From positions 224,741 through 288,740 of the forward strand of contig CAWIIX010000008.1 in NCBI GenBank assembly GCA_963836195.1: a stretch of DNA of 64,000 bases. The letters are read 5' to 3'. The position numbers and the translations under genes are program-made. The DNA comes from Trebonia sp963836195 (GTDB taxonomy: Bacteria; Actinomycetota; Actinomycetes; Streptosporangiales; Streptosporangiaceae). Positions 1 through 9,420 of the stretch are shown piece by piece; positions within the stretch are counted from its first letter, which is position 1; each line of letters opens with the position of its first letter. A model generated the notes under the pieces. It was not told where the DNA came from. It made no database searches and saw nothing but the letters and a program-made list of their open reading frames with translations.

Positions 1-752
1 CTGCGCGCGATGCGCACGTCCTTGGCCATCAGCCCGAGCCCGAACCCGCTCCCGTAATGGCCGGTCAGCACCTCGGGGCCGAACACGAGCTCGCTCACGA
101 ACGACCGCCCGGTCGACGCGTTGATGATCGCGATCATCGTCTGCGGGTCGAGCCCGAACCGCTGGCCGATCACCAGCGCCTCGGCCGTCGCGCAATAGGT
201 GGCCGCGCCGATCACGTTGTTCAGCGTCTTCATCGCGTGCCCGGTGCCGAGCTCGCCGGTGCGGAACTGCCGGGCCGGGTCGCCGAGCACCCGCAGCACC
301 GGTTGCGCCCGGTCCACGTCGGCGTCGGCCCCGCCGACCATCAGCGAGAGCTCGCCGGCGACGGCGCGGGGGACGCCGCCGGAGACCGGCGCGTCCACCA
401 CCCGGATGCCGTCCGCGGCCAGGTCGGCCGCCAGCCGCAGCGTGTCGGACGGGTCGGACGAGCTCATCTCGACCACCAGCGCGCCGGGCGCCAGCACGGT
501 CGCGATCCCCCAGCCGAGCAGCGCGTCGCGCACGACCGCGCCGTTGGGGAGCATGGTCACCACGAGGTTGGCCACCGCGAACGCGGCCGGCGAGTCGGCC
601 GTGAGCGCGTCCGGGTGCCCGGCCGCGAACCGCGCCTGCCTGGCCGCGTCGGCGTCCCGCACGACCAGCGAGAAACCGGCCGCGTGGAGGTTGGCGGCCA
701 TCGGCCAGCCCATGTTGCCAAGCCCGACGAATCCGACGGTGAGCTCGTTCAT
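1..752 (-). CDS. 3-hydroxyisobutyrate dehydrogenase-like oxidoreductase (partial, runs off left edge)
   Basis: The frame opens at ATG 752 and runs leftward off the window, so about 250 N-terminal residues are visible. The first residues carry the dinucleotide-binding motif GLGNMGWPMAANL, followed by the substrate-site signature DAPVSGGVPRAVAGEL and by GTGHAMKTLNN, which contains the lysine that is catalytic in the beta-hydroxyacid dehydrogenase family. These enzymes oxidise 3-hydroxyisobutyrate, tartronate semialdehyde or similar acids with NAD(P)+ in the cytoplasm; the exact substrate cannot be told. Family members are about 290-300 residues, so only the C-terminal end is missing. The start lies about 125 bp downstream of the pabA stop on the same strand, so read-through from the pab genes is possible. 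No frame break is seen in the visible part. Confidence 0.85.
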   Translation of the reverse strand, partial: MNELTVGFVGLGNMGWPMAANLHAAGFSLVVRDADAARQARFAAGHPDALTADSPAAFAVANLVVTMLPNGAVVRDALLGWGIATVLAPGALVVEMSSSDPSDTLRLAADLAADGIRVVDAPVSGGVPRAVAGELSLMVGGADADVDRAQPVLRVLGDPARQFRTGELGTGHAMKTLNNVIGAATYCATAEALVIGQRFGLDPQTMIAIINASTGRSFVSELVFGPEVLTGHYGSGFGLGLMAKDVRIAR

Positions 753-850
753 GGGATCGATTCTGATCGTGCGCCGTCGCTGTGGACATCAGCAACGGGC
801 ACAAACGTCGGCCCCGCTGGTTGGGCGAGGATGGCTGGGGGTGGAACCAG

Positions 851-891
851 GGTCCGTTCGGAGGAAAAAGATTTTTTATATCGAACGGACC
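851..891. repeat. Inverted repeat ggtccgttcg / cgaacggacc with AT-rich loop
   Basis: Two perfect 10-base arms (851-860 and 882-891) enclose a 21-base AT-rich loop that includes the pabA stop codon. On the minus strand this could act as a weak terminator after pabA, but no uridine run follows the second arm. The same 10-mer recurs at 10266, 17811 and 33922. Confidence 0.4.
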
Positions 892-1532
892 GTTGATTTC
901 ACGAAATTCGCCATGAGCACCGCGCCGTGGGCGGTCAGGATCGACTCGGGGTGGAACTGGACGCCCTCGACCGGCGCGACGACGTGGCGGACGGCCATCG
1001 GGAGCGCGCCCGTGCGCGCCGTTATCACCAGCTCGGGCGGGAGCGTGGGCTCGTCGATGATCAGCGAGTGGTAGCGGGTGGCGGGGAACGGGGTCGGCAG
1101 GCCGGCGAAGACGCCCCGGCCGTCGTGGGCGACCTCGAAGGCCTGGCCGTGGACCGGGCGGGGCGCCCGGATGATCGCCGCGCCGAACGCGGCCGCGATC
1201 GCCTGGTGGCCCAGGCAGATGCCGAGCAGCGGGATGCCGGCGGCGGCGCAGGACCGAACGGTCTCGACGCTGATGCCGGCCTCGGCCGGGGCGCACGGGC
1301 CCGGGGAGATCACCACGCCCGCGGGCGCGGCGGCGGCGACCTCGGCCGCGGTCACCTCGTCGTTGCGAACGACTTCGACCTGCGCGCCGCTGGTGGACAA
1401 GAGATGCGCGAGGTTCCAGGTGAACGAGTCGTAATTGTCGATGAGGACGACGAGGGGTCGGGCGGCCTCCGGAGCCGACCCCGTTGTGGCCCTGGGGGCC
1501 ACGGGCCCGCTGGAGCGGAGCGTGTGGGCCAC
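876..1532 (-). CDS. pabA: Aminodeoxychorismate/anthranilate synthase glutamine amidotransferase subunit (PabA/TrpG type)
   Basis: A complete class I glutamine amidotransferase of 218 residues. It releases ammonia from glutamine for the chorismate-using partner. The nucleophile elbow GICLGHQ holds the catalytic Cys, and the His-Glu pair is in the late motif QFHPES. The domain proper starts at VLIDNYDSF, after an N-terminal extension of about 30 residues; an internal start is possible. It follows the pabB-pabC fusion on the same strand with about 40 bp between them, which favours p-aminobenzoate (folate) rather than tryptophan synthesis. That assignment rests on context, because PabA and TrpG are hard to separate by sequence. 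The last codons overlap the inverted repeat at 851-891. Confidence 0.87.
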   Translation of the reverse strand: MAHTLRSSGPVAPRATTGSAPEAARPLVVLIDNYDSFTWNLAHLLSTSGAQVEVVRNDEVTAAEVAAAAPAGVVISPGPCAPAEAGISVETVRSCAAAGIPLLGICLGHQAIAAAFGAAIIRAPRPVHGQAFEVAHDGRGVFAGLPTPFPATRYHSLIIDEPTLPPELVITARTGALPMAVRHVVAPVEGVQFHPESILTAHGAVLMANFVKSTVRSI

Positions 1533-1573
1533 CGGGCCAATACGGTTCTGGCCCGGTCGGGCCCCAGGGCTCG

Positions 1574-3917
1574 TTAGGAGCGCGGGGCGGGAGCGCGACG
1601 GTGGCGGCGCGCGGCGACGGTGGGGTGGCTGATGACTGTCGGGTGACTGATGACTGTCGGGTGACTGATGACCGTCGGGTGGTTGATGACGGTGGGGTGG
1701 CTGATGGTGGGCTCGGGTCGGGCGGGCGGGCGGTGAGGGCGGCGGCGAGGTCTGCCGTTACCGGGCCGGGAGGCCAGTGGGCGGGGCAGCCGTCGACGGC
1801 GGTGACCGGCAGGACGCCCACGACCGCGTTGCTGACGAAGACCTCGGTCGCGCTGGCCAGCTCGTCGAGGGTCAGCGGCTTCTGGCCGACCTTGATTCCG
1901 CGGGCGTGGGCCGCGCGCATGACCGCGGCCCGGGTGGTGCCGGGCAGCAGGCGGCCGTCGGCGGGCGGGGTCAGCAGCACGCCGTCGATGACCGCGAACA
2001 CGTTCGCCTTGTCGGTCTCGAGGATCTCGCCGGTCTCGTCGGTGATCAGCACCTGCTGATCGGCGGCGGACCCGGACGCGGGCGGCCAGCGCGGCCAGCA
2101 GCCGCCGGTCGCGCCACTTGCGCCCGCCGATGCCGCCCGCGACGGTCGCCGGCCGGAGGGTGATCGCGGGGGCGGGCGCTGACGCGGGGGCGGGGGCGGA
2201 CGCGGGGGCGGGGGCGGACGCGGACGCGGGGGCGGGTTGGAGCGGGACGATCTCGATCGTCGCCTGGAGGGGGCCGCCGACCGGGCGGACGGTGATCCGG
2301 AGGCGGCCGGTCGGGGCCGATGCCAGGCAGGCGGCGAGGTCGGCCTCGAGGCCGGCCGGAAGGTCCTTGCCGTAAAGGTCGCGGACGCTGGACGCCAGGC
2401 GGGCGAGGTGATCGGCCAGCCCGCGGGTCTGGCCGTCGGTGACGAGGAGCGAGCTGAAGACGCCGGCCGAGGGGCGCGGCGTGAGCCAGGCCAGCGCGTC
2501 CGGGCCGGCGGTCGCGGGCAGCGGGGCGGCTCGCTGACGTCGAGGCGGGCGCCGATCGCGGTGAGGAGGGGGGTGGCCTTGATGAGGCACTCGGCGTACT
2601 CGGCCTCGGGGTCGGAGTCGGCGACGATGCCGCCGCCCGCGCCGAGCCAGCACCGGCCCGCGGCGAACTCGAAGGTGCGGATGGCGACGTTGAGCTCGAG
2701 GCCGGCCGACCGGGGAGCGGTAGCCGACGGCGCCGGTGTAGGACTCGCGGGGCGCCAGTTCGAGCTCGTCGATGATCTCGAGCGCGCGGACCTTCGGGGC
2801 GCCGGTGACGGAGCCGGGCGGGAAGGCGGCGCGGATCAGGTCGTCGTCGGTCACGTCGTCGCCGAGGGTGCCCTCGACGGTCGAGACCAGGTGCCACACG
2901 CCGGGGTGGGGCTCGGCGCCGAGCAGGTCGGGGACCGGACGGTACCCGGGAGGCAGACGCGGCCGAGGTCGTTGCGGACCAGGTCCACGATCATCACGTT
3001 CTCGGACCGGTCCTTGGCCGACCGCTCGAGCTCGGCCCGTTGCGCGGCCGTCTCGGACGCGTTGCCGGCCCGCCGCGCGGTGCCCTTGATCGGCTTGGAC
3101 GTGATCGTGTGGCCGGCCCGGCGCAGGAACAGCTCGGGCGAGAGCGATGCCACGGCGGCGCGCGTGACGGCGGGGACGGCGCGCGTTGCGCCGGGGACGG
3201 CGCCGACGGCCGGACGGACGGCGGGTGCCGGAACGGCGGAGACGCCGATGAAGGCCGCGTAGGGCGGCTGCAGTTCCTCGGCCGCCTGGCAGAAGGCGTC
3301 GAGCGGGTCGCCGGCGAACTCGGCCTCCGCCCGCAGGCAGATGTTGGCCTGGAAGATGTCGCCCTCGCGGATGTACTCCACCGCCCGCGCGACCGCCTCC
3401 CGGTGGCCGGCCGCCCCCGGGGTCAGCCGGAACGGCTCGAACGCGTAGTCGCCGCGCGGGGCCGGCTCGTTCGCGCGGGCGGCCAGGTCGGCGAAGCGGC
3501 GTTCGAGGGCCGTCGCGCGGGCGTCCGTCCACAGCGCCTCGAAGAACCACTCCCCCGTCGCCCGGTCCCGCACCAGCACGTTGTCGTACCAGCCGAACCA
3601 CCACGCGGGCAGCCGGCGCGGCCCGGCCGGGGCGAGCGCCTCGCCGCCCGCGCTGTAGCCCAGGTAGCCAATCCAGCCGCCGCCGAAGACGCCGTCTTCC
3701 ACCGCCGGCAGCGGCGGGCCGAAGACGTCCGCCAGCGGGCCCGGGGCGCTGCGGACGACGGGTCGGCTCGGCCGCGATCACGTCGGCGCCGCCGGCCCAG
3801 GTCGCCGAGGAGCGCCATCGGATGCGCGTCGTCGCGCACCAGCCGGAGCGCTTCGGCGGGCGCGAGCTGCCACCGCAGCGGCCGACGGATCACCGAGAAC
3901 TCTCTTCGGCCGGACAT
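1574..3917 (-). CDS. pabBC: PabB-PabC fusion (aminodeoxychorismate synthase I plus lyase), several frameshifts
   Basis: Start ATG 3917 (MSGRREFSV). Spliced across frames, the N-terminal two thirds are aminodeoxychorismate synthase component I: GGGWIGYLGY, KPIKGTARR (PIKGT is the chorismate-site lysine motif), VDLVRNDLGRV and GSVTGAPKVRALEI. A PabC-like PLP lyase follows, recognisable by FSSLLVTDGQTRGL, KWRDRRLLAALAAR and, in a shifted frame, LLPGTTRAAVM. Together with PabA it would turn chorismate into p-aminobenzoate. One-base changes are needed near 3806 (extra C), 3760 (extra C), 2945 (missing G), 2725 and 2085. Each sits in a run or GC-rich stretch and restores strongly conserved sequence, so sequencing error is likelier than decay. 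The C-terminus is uncertain because it runs into the 18-bp tandem repeat at 1624-1713. Confidence 0.8.
1624..1713. repeat. 18-bp tandem repeat, five units
   Basis: Units begin at 1624, 1642, 1660, 1678 and 1696 with core ggtgactgatgactgtcg; the last two have drifted. In one minus-strand frame they code for repeats of (S/N)HPTVI at the very end of the pabBC gene. They may therefore be either a degenerate C-terminal tail or the pabBC-pabA spacer. Confidence 0.7.
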
Positions 3918-4343
3918 ACCAGCAGGTTAACCGCGATCGGGGGCTAACCGCGTCGGGCCGACCGACAAATCGCCTCACTCCGAGCGGTGTCGGACGGCAG
4001 ATTCCTCCGGGGTTAGCCATCCGCGGCTTCGGTCGTTCAGCGGGACTTTCCGGGTTGGCGGGTGGGGCGGCGATGGCTTGAGGCGGTATCCCCCTGGTGG
4101 CGGGTGAGGATCGTGGGGCTTCTGTGGTGGATGTGAGCGAGCCGGCCCGGGCCGGGGCCATGATTGTGTTCCGTTTGGGGCGCCGTTTTCCGGCCGTGGG
4201 CGTGAGTGTGTGCCGGAGGGGGCGCCCCGCGACCCGAAGTACCACGCTGAGGCTCATGCGCGTCCGGCCTGGTGTGCGTGGTGACGGCGGGGACGGTGGG
4301 TCGATGCCTGGACGCCGGACGCCGGGTATCGCCCAGTGGGCTG
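3918..4343. other. Intergenic stretch with a dispersed repeat copy
   Basis: No convincing gene is seen between the pabBC start and the end of the AlkZ-like gene. The segment 4161-4260 resembles, in reverse complement, the intergenic segment 13494-13604. Shared blocks are attgtgttcc (4164-4173) and ggcgccccgcgacccgaag (4221-4239), with a similar cgctgaggctca stretch after them. The remainder is G-rich on the plus strand and has no clear promoter. Confidence 0.45.
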
Positions 4344-5160
4344 TTAGGCGGAGCCGGTGACGGCGATGTGGGCGTCGAGGCGGCGGAGGCGGCCGGCCCG
4401 GACCAGGTCGTCGACGAGGGTGTCGGTCCGGTACCACGTCCAGGAGAACCAGCGGCGCAGCTCCGACTCGGGGGCGACCACGGTCGCGCGGACGGCGACG
4501 ACGAGCAGATCGGCGAAGGCATCGGCCGGGTCGGAGGTGGCGGGCGTTGCGGCGGGTGGGCGGTGGTAGGCCTGGTCCCAGCGGGATAGTTCGCGTGTCT
4601 TGGCGGTGGCCGCCGTGATCGGCGTCGTCGCGGCCGGAGGTCATCGCGATCGAGCGGGCGACGATGACGCCGCAGCGCTCGAGCGGTGAGCGCAGCGCCT
4701 TCAGTTCCTGGCGCTTGAGGCTGAGCTCGGTCCGCAGGTCCTCGGTGGTGGACGGGCCGACCCGGGCCAGGTGGTCGAGCAGCCGCCGCCAGCCGGGGTC
4801 GGCGGCGTGGACCCGGTCCGTCTCGGCCCGGCAGATCGGATCGAGGAGGGCGGCCGCCTCCGCGCTGACTAGCAGGTTCTTGCCTCGGTGGACCGCCACG
4901 CAGAGATGACCGCGGTCGGTCAGGGCGCCGAACCAGGGCCACTTGGTCGCGGGCCAGGTGCCGAAGCCGACCGCGCCCGGCGCGTACGGCTCCTCGTGGC
5001 ACGCCTCGTACAGGCTGGGCAGGGCGGAGTCAGGCGTCCGGGTCAGCAGGGCGCGATCCTGCAGGAACGCCTCCGCCTCGTCCAGCGAGCCGAGCGCCCG
5101 GTCCGGCGTCAGCCGGCACTCGAAGGCCCGGCGCTCGCGCAGCTCGGACAGCGATTCCAT
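4344..5160 (-). CDS. AlkZ/YcaQ-like winged-helix protein, one frameshift
   Basis: Start ATG 5160 (MESLSELRERRAFECRL). About 165 residues read cleanly, including VGFGTWPATKWPWFGAL and WRRLLDHLARVGP followed by a winged-helix stretch (TTEDLRTELSLKRQELKALRSPLERCGVIVARS). A one-base change near 4620-4640 then restores a C-terminal part ending VDDLVRAGRLRRLDAHIAVTGSA with a TAA at 4344-4346. The total of about 270 residues is shorter than canonical AlkZ interstrand-crosslink glycosylases (near 390) and fits the smaller AlkZ-related proteins of actinobacteria. DNA binding or repair is inferred from the fold only. It begins about 40 bp after the PrsW-like gene on the same strand. Confidence 0.55.
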
Positions 5161-5200
5161 ACGCTCATGATGTCATCGACGTGCGGGGATGGCACCGGCG

Positions 5201-6389
5201 TCATTCCTCCCACCACGGCTTCTTCCGCGGCGACGGGGGCACGGTCACGGCCGGGGGGTGGTAGGCCGGGGGCGGGGATGGGTGCCGCGCCGGCCCATGC
5301 GTCGCGGGCACTGGCGTGTGCGGTGGGTTCTGATGCTGGGGATGCGGCCGAGGCTGGGACTGCGGATGGGGCGGGGATGGCGGCTGGGTCGGCGGCACGA
5401 CGTGGCGCGGCGCGTACGAGGCGGTGGAGCCCGGCGGCGGGCGGTGGAGCCGGCGGCGGGACGGTGGAGCCCGGCGGCGGGACGGTGATGCCCGCGAGCG
5501 AGGAGGACTGGTGGGCCGGCCGGGCCGGGTGGGCGGGGGCCTTGGCGTAGGCGAGGAAGAGGATGCCGCTCGCCGCCACCACCACGATCCAGGCCCCGTT
5601 GCCGTTGATCGCGTCCCAGTCGTTGAGCCCGTGCAGGACCATGGCCAGCACGAGCCCGACCCAGAAGACCCGGTACCACTTGTGGGTGCCGCTGACCGCC
5701 AGCCCGATGAAGTAGCCGGTGAGCCCGGCCCAGCAGGCGTGGCTGATCGGGTCGGTGATGAAGCGCCAGACGTACGCGAGGATCAGGATCCCGGCGTCAC
5801 CGTCGGTGATGTTCCCGCTGCCGGTGCTCTGCACGACGCCGGTGATGTAGCGCTCGACCTCGCTCGCGCCGAACACCAGGCCGCTGACCGCGCCGAGGAA
5901 CAGGTAGTCGACCGGCGACAGGCGGCGCCGGAAGAAGGCGGCGATCAGGAGGACGGGGATCGCCTTGGCGAGCTCTTCCGGCAGCCCGATGGTGATGATG
6001 CTCGACAGCAGGTTCGCGTTGGTGGCGTGCAGCGCGCTCTCCAGGGCCACCGCCAGCGGGATCTCGATCGCCAGCGCCAGCGCGACCACGACGAACAGCA
6101 GCTCCCGGGTCACCAGCGCGGGCCGGACGATGGCGCCGATCAGCAGCAGCCAGGCGACCGCGAAGTAAAAGGCGAACAGCCACGAGGCGTCGCTGAAGGA
6201 CCCCATGGTGGGGTGCGGGCCGAGGATGACCAGCCCGATCGGCGGCACCGTCACCAGCGCCACGAACATGATCGCGGGCCAGCTGACCAGCGCCGGGGTC
6301 CGCATCCAGGCCTTCACCGGCACGAGCGTGTGGAACAGCCCCGGCCCGGCGCCCGCCTGATTGACGTGAGGAAGCCCCGAGTTACTCAT
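5201..6389 (-). CDS. PrsW-type intramembrane protease, frameshift in proline-rich tail
   Basis: An integral membrane protein with seven to eight hydrophobic segments between about residues 35 and 290. The PrsW family motifs are present: GLPEELAKAIPVL (the EExxK site), FGASEVERYI, and conserved histidines in DPISHACWAGLTGYFIG and MVLHGLNDWDA. Known members cleave membrane-anchored anti-sigma factors. I chose ATG 6389 (MSNSGLPHVNQAG) because the frame upstream looks non-coding. The cytoplasmic tail is proline-rich. In the main frame it would run to 5109 and overlap the next gene; a one-base change near 5400 instead gives a Pro/His tail ending PSPRKKPWWEE with a stop at 5201, which I prefer. Confidence 0.8.
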
Positions 6390-6506
6390 ATGCCCCGCCA
6401 ATTCACTCGTTTGCCGCTTGTTTCCGGTCTGGGGGGTACCCGGGAGCGACCGGCGGCTACCCAGAGCCCTTATCTTTGACGGGATGGCCGCCAACCCGGG
6501 TAACGA

Positions 6507-7839
6507 ATGATTCCACGAGCATCACAGTGGGTGGCCAGGCACGTTCTGCTCGACACAACTCCGCTGCGGCGGTCCCGCGACTACCGCGCGCTGATCTCCG
6601 GGCTCGGGGTGTCGGTGCTCGGCAACCAGCTGACGACCGTCGCGGTGCCGTTCCAGGTGTACGCGATCACCCGCTCGTCGCTGATGGTGGGGCTCGTCTC
6701 GCTGACCCAGCTGTTCCCGCTGATCTTCGGCTCGCTGCTGGGCGGGTCGCTGGTGGACGCGGTCGACCGGCGGAAGCTGCTGCTGCTGGTCGAGGGGATC
6801 TGCGCCTGCTCGCAGCGCCGGGCTGGCGCTGAACGCCGACCTCGGGCCCGCGCTGTGGCCGCTGTTCCTGCTCCCCGCGATCACCGCCTCGCAGAGCGGG
6901 ATCGACAGCTCGGCCAGGAACGCGATGCTGCCGGGGCTGGTCGGCATGGAGCTGCTGCCGGCCTCCAACGCGATCTTCCAGTCGCTCTTCCAGACCGGCG
7001 CGATCGTCGGGCCGGCCGTCGCCGGGCTGCTGCTGGCGGGGGCGGGCGTGCACGTCATCTACTGGATCGACGTCGCCAGCTACCTGGTCGCGATGACGGC
7101 CGTGCTGACGATGTCGCCCCAGCCGCCGCCCGCGGCGGGGACGCCGGGCAGCGCCGCCACCCGGCCGGGCTGGCGGTCCACGCTCGAGGGCCTGCGGTTC
7201 GTCCGGCGGTCCCAGCCGGTGCTCGGCGCCTACGTGATCGACGTCAACGCGATGGTGTTCGGGATGCCCCGGGCGCTGTTCCCGGCGCTGGCGGCGACCG
7301 TGTTCGGCGGCGGGGCGACGACGGTGGGGCTGCTCTACGCGGCGCCGGGGGCCGGGGCGCTACTCGGCGCGCTCACCACCGGCTGGGTGGGCCGGGTCCG
7401 GCGTCAGGGGCTCGCGGTCATCTGCGCGGTCATCGTCTGGGGAGCGGCGATCGCCGGCTTCGGCGTCGCCCACTGGCTGCCGCTGGCGCTGGTCCTGCTC
7501 GCGGTCGCGGGCTGGGCGGACGTGCTGTCGGCGGTCTTCAGGAACACGATCATCCAGTTCGCCGGGCCGGACGGAATGCGCGGGCGGCTGATGGGCGTGC
7601 AGATGGCGGTGGTGGCGGGCGGGCCCCGGCTCGGCGACCTGGAGTCGGGGGCGGTCGCGACCGCCTTCGGCGACACCGCCTCGGTCATCTCCGGCGGGCT
7701 GGCGTGCATCGTGGGCGCGTTCGCGGTCGCCCGGGCGCTGCCCGGGTTCACCCGGCTGCGGTCCGAGCTGCCACAGCAGTCGGCGGTTGACGCCGCCGTC
7801 GAGGCGGCCGAGGCCGAGGTCACCGCCGAGCTCGAGTAG
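6507..7839 (+). CDS. MFS exporter of the EntS/enterobactin-exporter type, one frameshift
   Basis: A major facilitator with the N-terminal pattern DYRALISGLGVSVLGNQLTTVAVPFQVY and the cytoplasmic loop GSLVDAVDRRKLLLL. A one-base change near 6815 joins it to AGLALNADLGPALWPLFLLP and then ten or so further helices to the stop at 7839, about 444 residues in all, normal for the family. Relatives export siderophores, macrolides or other small molecules by proton antiport; nothing near here fixes the substrate. It is divergent from the PrsW-like gene across a short intergenic region and is followed within 10 bp by the hairpin element at 7848-7964. Confidence 0.8.
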
Positions 7840-7847
7840 CGCCAGCA

Positions 7848-7964
7848 CTTCTTGCTGTTATCATCAAAAGGTGGCTATTCAGAAATTATTGTGCGACGTT
7901 TCAATACGTTTTCCGAATGTATTGTCGCACAATAATTTTTTTGCCCGGGCTTTTTGCTGTTATC
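7848..7964. repeat. Hairpin element flanked by cttcttgctgttatc repeats, copy 1
   Basis: Direct repeats cttcttgctgttatc (7848-7862) and ctttttgctgttatc (7950-7964) flank an AT-rich stem-loop. Arms 7883-7896 and 7925-7938 pair perfectly over 14 bases. An inner caatac/gtattg stem (7902-7907, 7919-7924) continues it after a 5-base bulge, with an 11-base loop. The element sits 8 bp after the MFS stop. A second copy with the same flanks but a different stem is at 33216-33342. Confidence 0.7.
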
Positions 7965-8022
7965 AGCCGGCTGGAGTGGCTCGCGGGGGCGGAGCGGCTA
8001 AGGAGGCGGGCGGCTAAGGAGG

Positions 8023-9417
8023 CGGGGGCGGCGGCGGGGGCGGGGCGGCTAACAGGCCGCTTCCCACAGGTTCAGCCATTCCCGCTCGCGGTGCCAGCCG
8101 TCGGGCAGGTGGAGGGCGATGCGGCCTCGGCCGCGCCGGGCGGTGCGGGCGGCCACGGCGATCAGGTCGCGGCGGATGGTCGCGGCGCGGGCCTTCGCGA
8201 ACGTGAGGCTGGCCAGGGCGCCAGCCGCGCGGACCAGGTTGTGGGCCATCGCCGCGATCGAAAGCCACGCGGCGTTCGCGGCGAAATGACCTGATGGCAG
8301 GTGGGCGAGCGGGCCGCTGGTGACGTCGGCGAAGACCTGCTCGACGATCGCGTGGCCGCGGTGCTGCCCCTCGGCCTGGACGAGCTCGAAGGGCGAGTCG
8401 GTGAACACGGCGTGGTGGCGCCAGACGGGGAACAGCTCGTCCATCCCCTGCGCGGCCTTCTCGTTCTGGTCGCGGACCCGGCGGACGATCAGCCGGGCGG
8501 TGACGGCCCTGCCCTTCTTCGACGCGAACGCCGTGTACTGCGTCTCGGCGACCTCGGCGTCGGAGATCCAGCAGCCCAGCTGGTCGTCCCAGACCGCCTG
8601 CGGGTACTTGATGGCGGTCCAGGCGCCCTCGGGGATCGCGGCGATCGCCGCGCGGACGCTGCTGTTCATCGGGACGGTGACGGAGAACCGGGCGCCGTGC
8701 GCGCGGACCGCGCCGGTGACCGCGGCGTTGTAATAGGCGGAATCCATCCGGACGATGATGATCCCGGTGCAGCCGCACTCCCGGGCAGTGCCGATGGCCC
8801 GCGCCGCGAGGCTGGCCGCGCCGCGGGCGGAGGCGGCGTTCCCGCCGCGCAGCCGGGTGGCGGCGATGACCGGCGCGGACAGCGGAGTGCTGATGACCGC
8901 GGCCAGCGCGTTCAGTCCCCGGACCAGCACCGACTTCCCCTGGATCTTCGTGTGCCCGAACTTCGCGCCCTGCTTGGCGTGCCCGTAGACCCGCTTCTGC
9001 ATCGAGTCGATGTCGACGAACGCCAGCACGTCCGCGCCGGGCAGCAGCGGCGCCCCCCGCGCCAGTCTGACCAGGAACTCCCGGCCCGCCCTCTCCAGCT
9101 GGGCGACGTTCCCCCAGGTATAAGAGCGCAGATGAGAGCCCAGCGTGGACGGGGCGCGGACCCCGCCGAACAGGGCGCTCATAGCGCCGTGCCGCAGCAG
9201 GTCCATGTCATCGATGCTGTCCGCGCCGGCCGCCATGCCCGCGACCATGCACGCGACTTTCAGGTGCGCGTTCACCCCGCACTCGCCACCGGGGCGCACG
9301 TGCCCTGCGACCAGGTCGCCCAGGCCCGCGCGCTCCGCGAGGGCCATCACCGGGACCAGGCCGGCGTGCGACACGAGGTTCGGGGCTGGAGGCGGGGGCG
9401 GCGGCGGTGGGCGGGGC
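8023..9417 (-). mobile_element. IS1380-like element remnant between G-rich direct repeats
   Basis: The transposase segment is bounded on both sides by nearly the same G-rich sequence (gaggcgggggcggcggcgg at about 8023 and 9389, each followed by ggcggggcgg). No typical terminal inverted repeat could be picked out, and both transposase ends look clipped, so this appears to be a trimmed IS rather than a complete one. On its right it abuts the C-terminal end of the arylamine N-acetyltransferase gene. Confidence 0.6.
8049..9388 (-). pseudogene. IS1380-family transposase, N-terminus clipped
   Basis: About 445 codons of uninterrupted IS1380-type DDE transposase: NLVSHAGLVPVMALAERAGL at the start, DVLAFVDIDSMQKRVYGHAKQG, IIIVRMDSAYYNAAV (catalytic Asp region) and VWRHHAVFTDSPFELV. 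Family proteins normally have about 20 residues before NLVS; here that part is replaced by a polyproline stretch coded by the G-rich repeat and there is no proper start codon. The C-terminus stops at EWLNLWEAAC, also slightly short. The frame happens to be open upstream into the acetyltransferase gene, but that is an accident of GC content. Probably inactive unless an internal start is used. Confidence 0.8.
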
Positions 9418-9420
9418 GGA

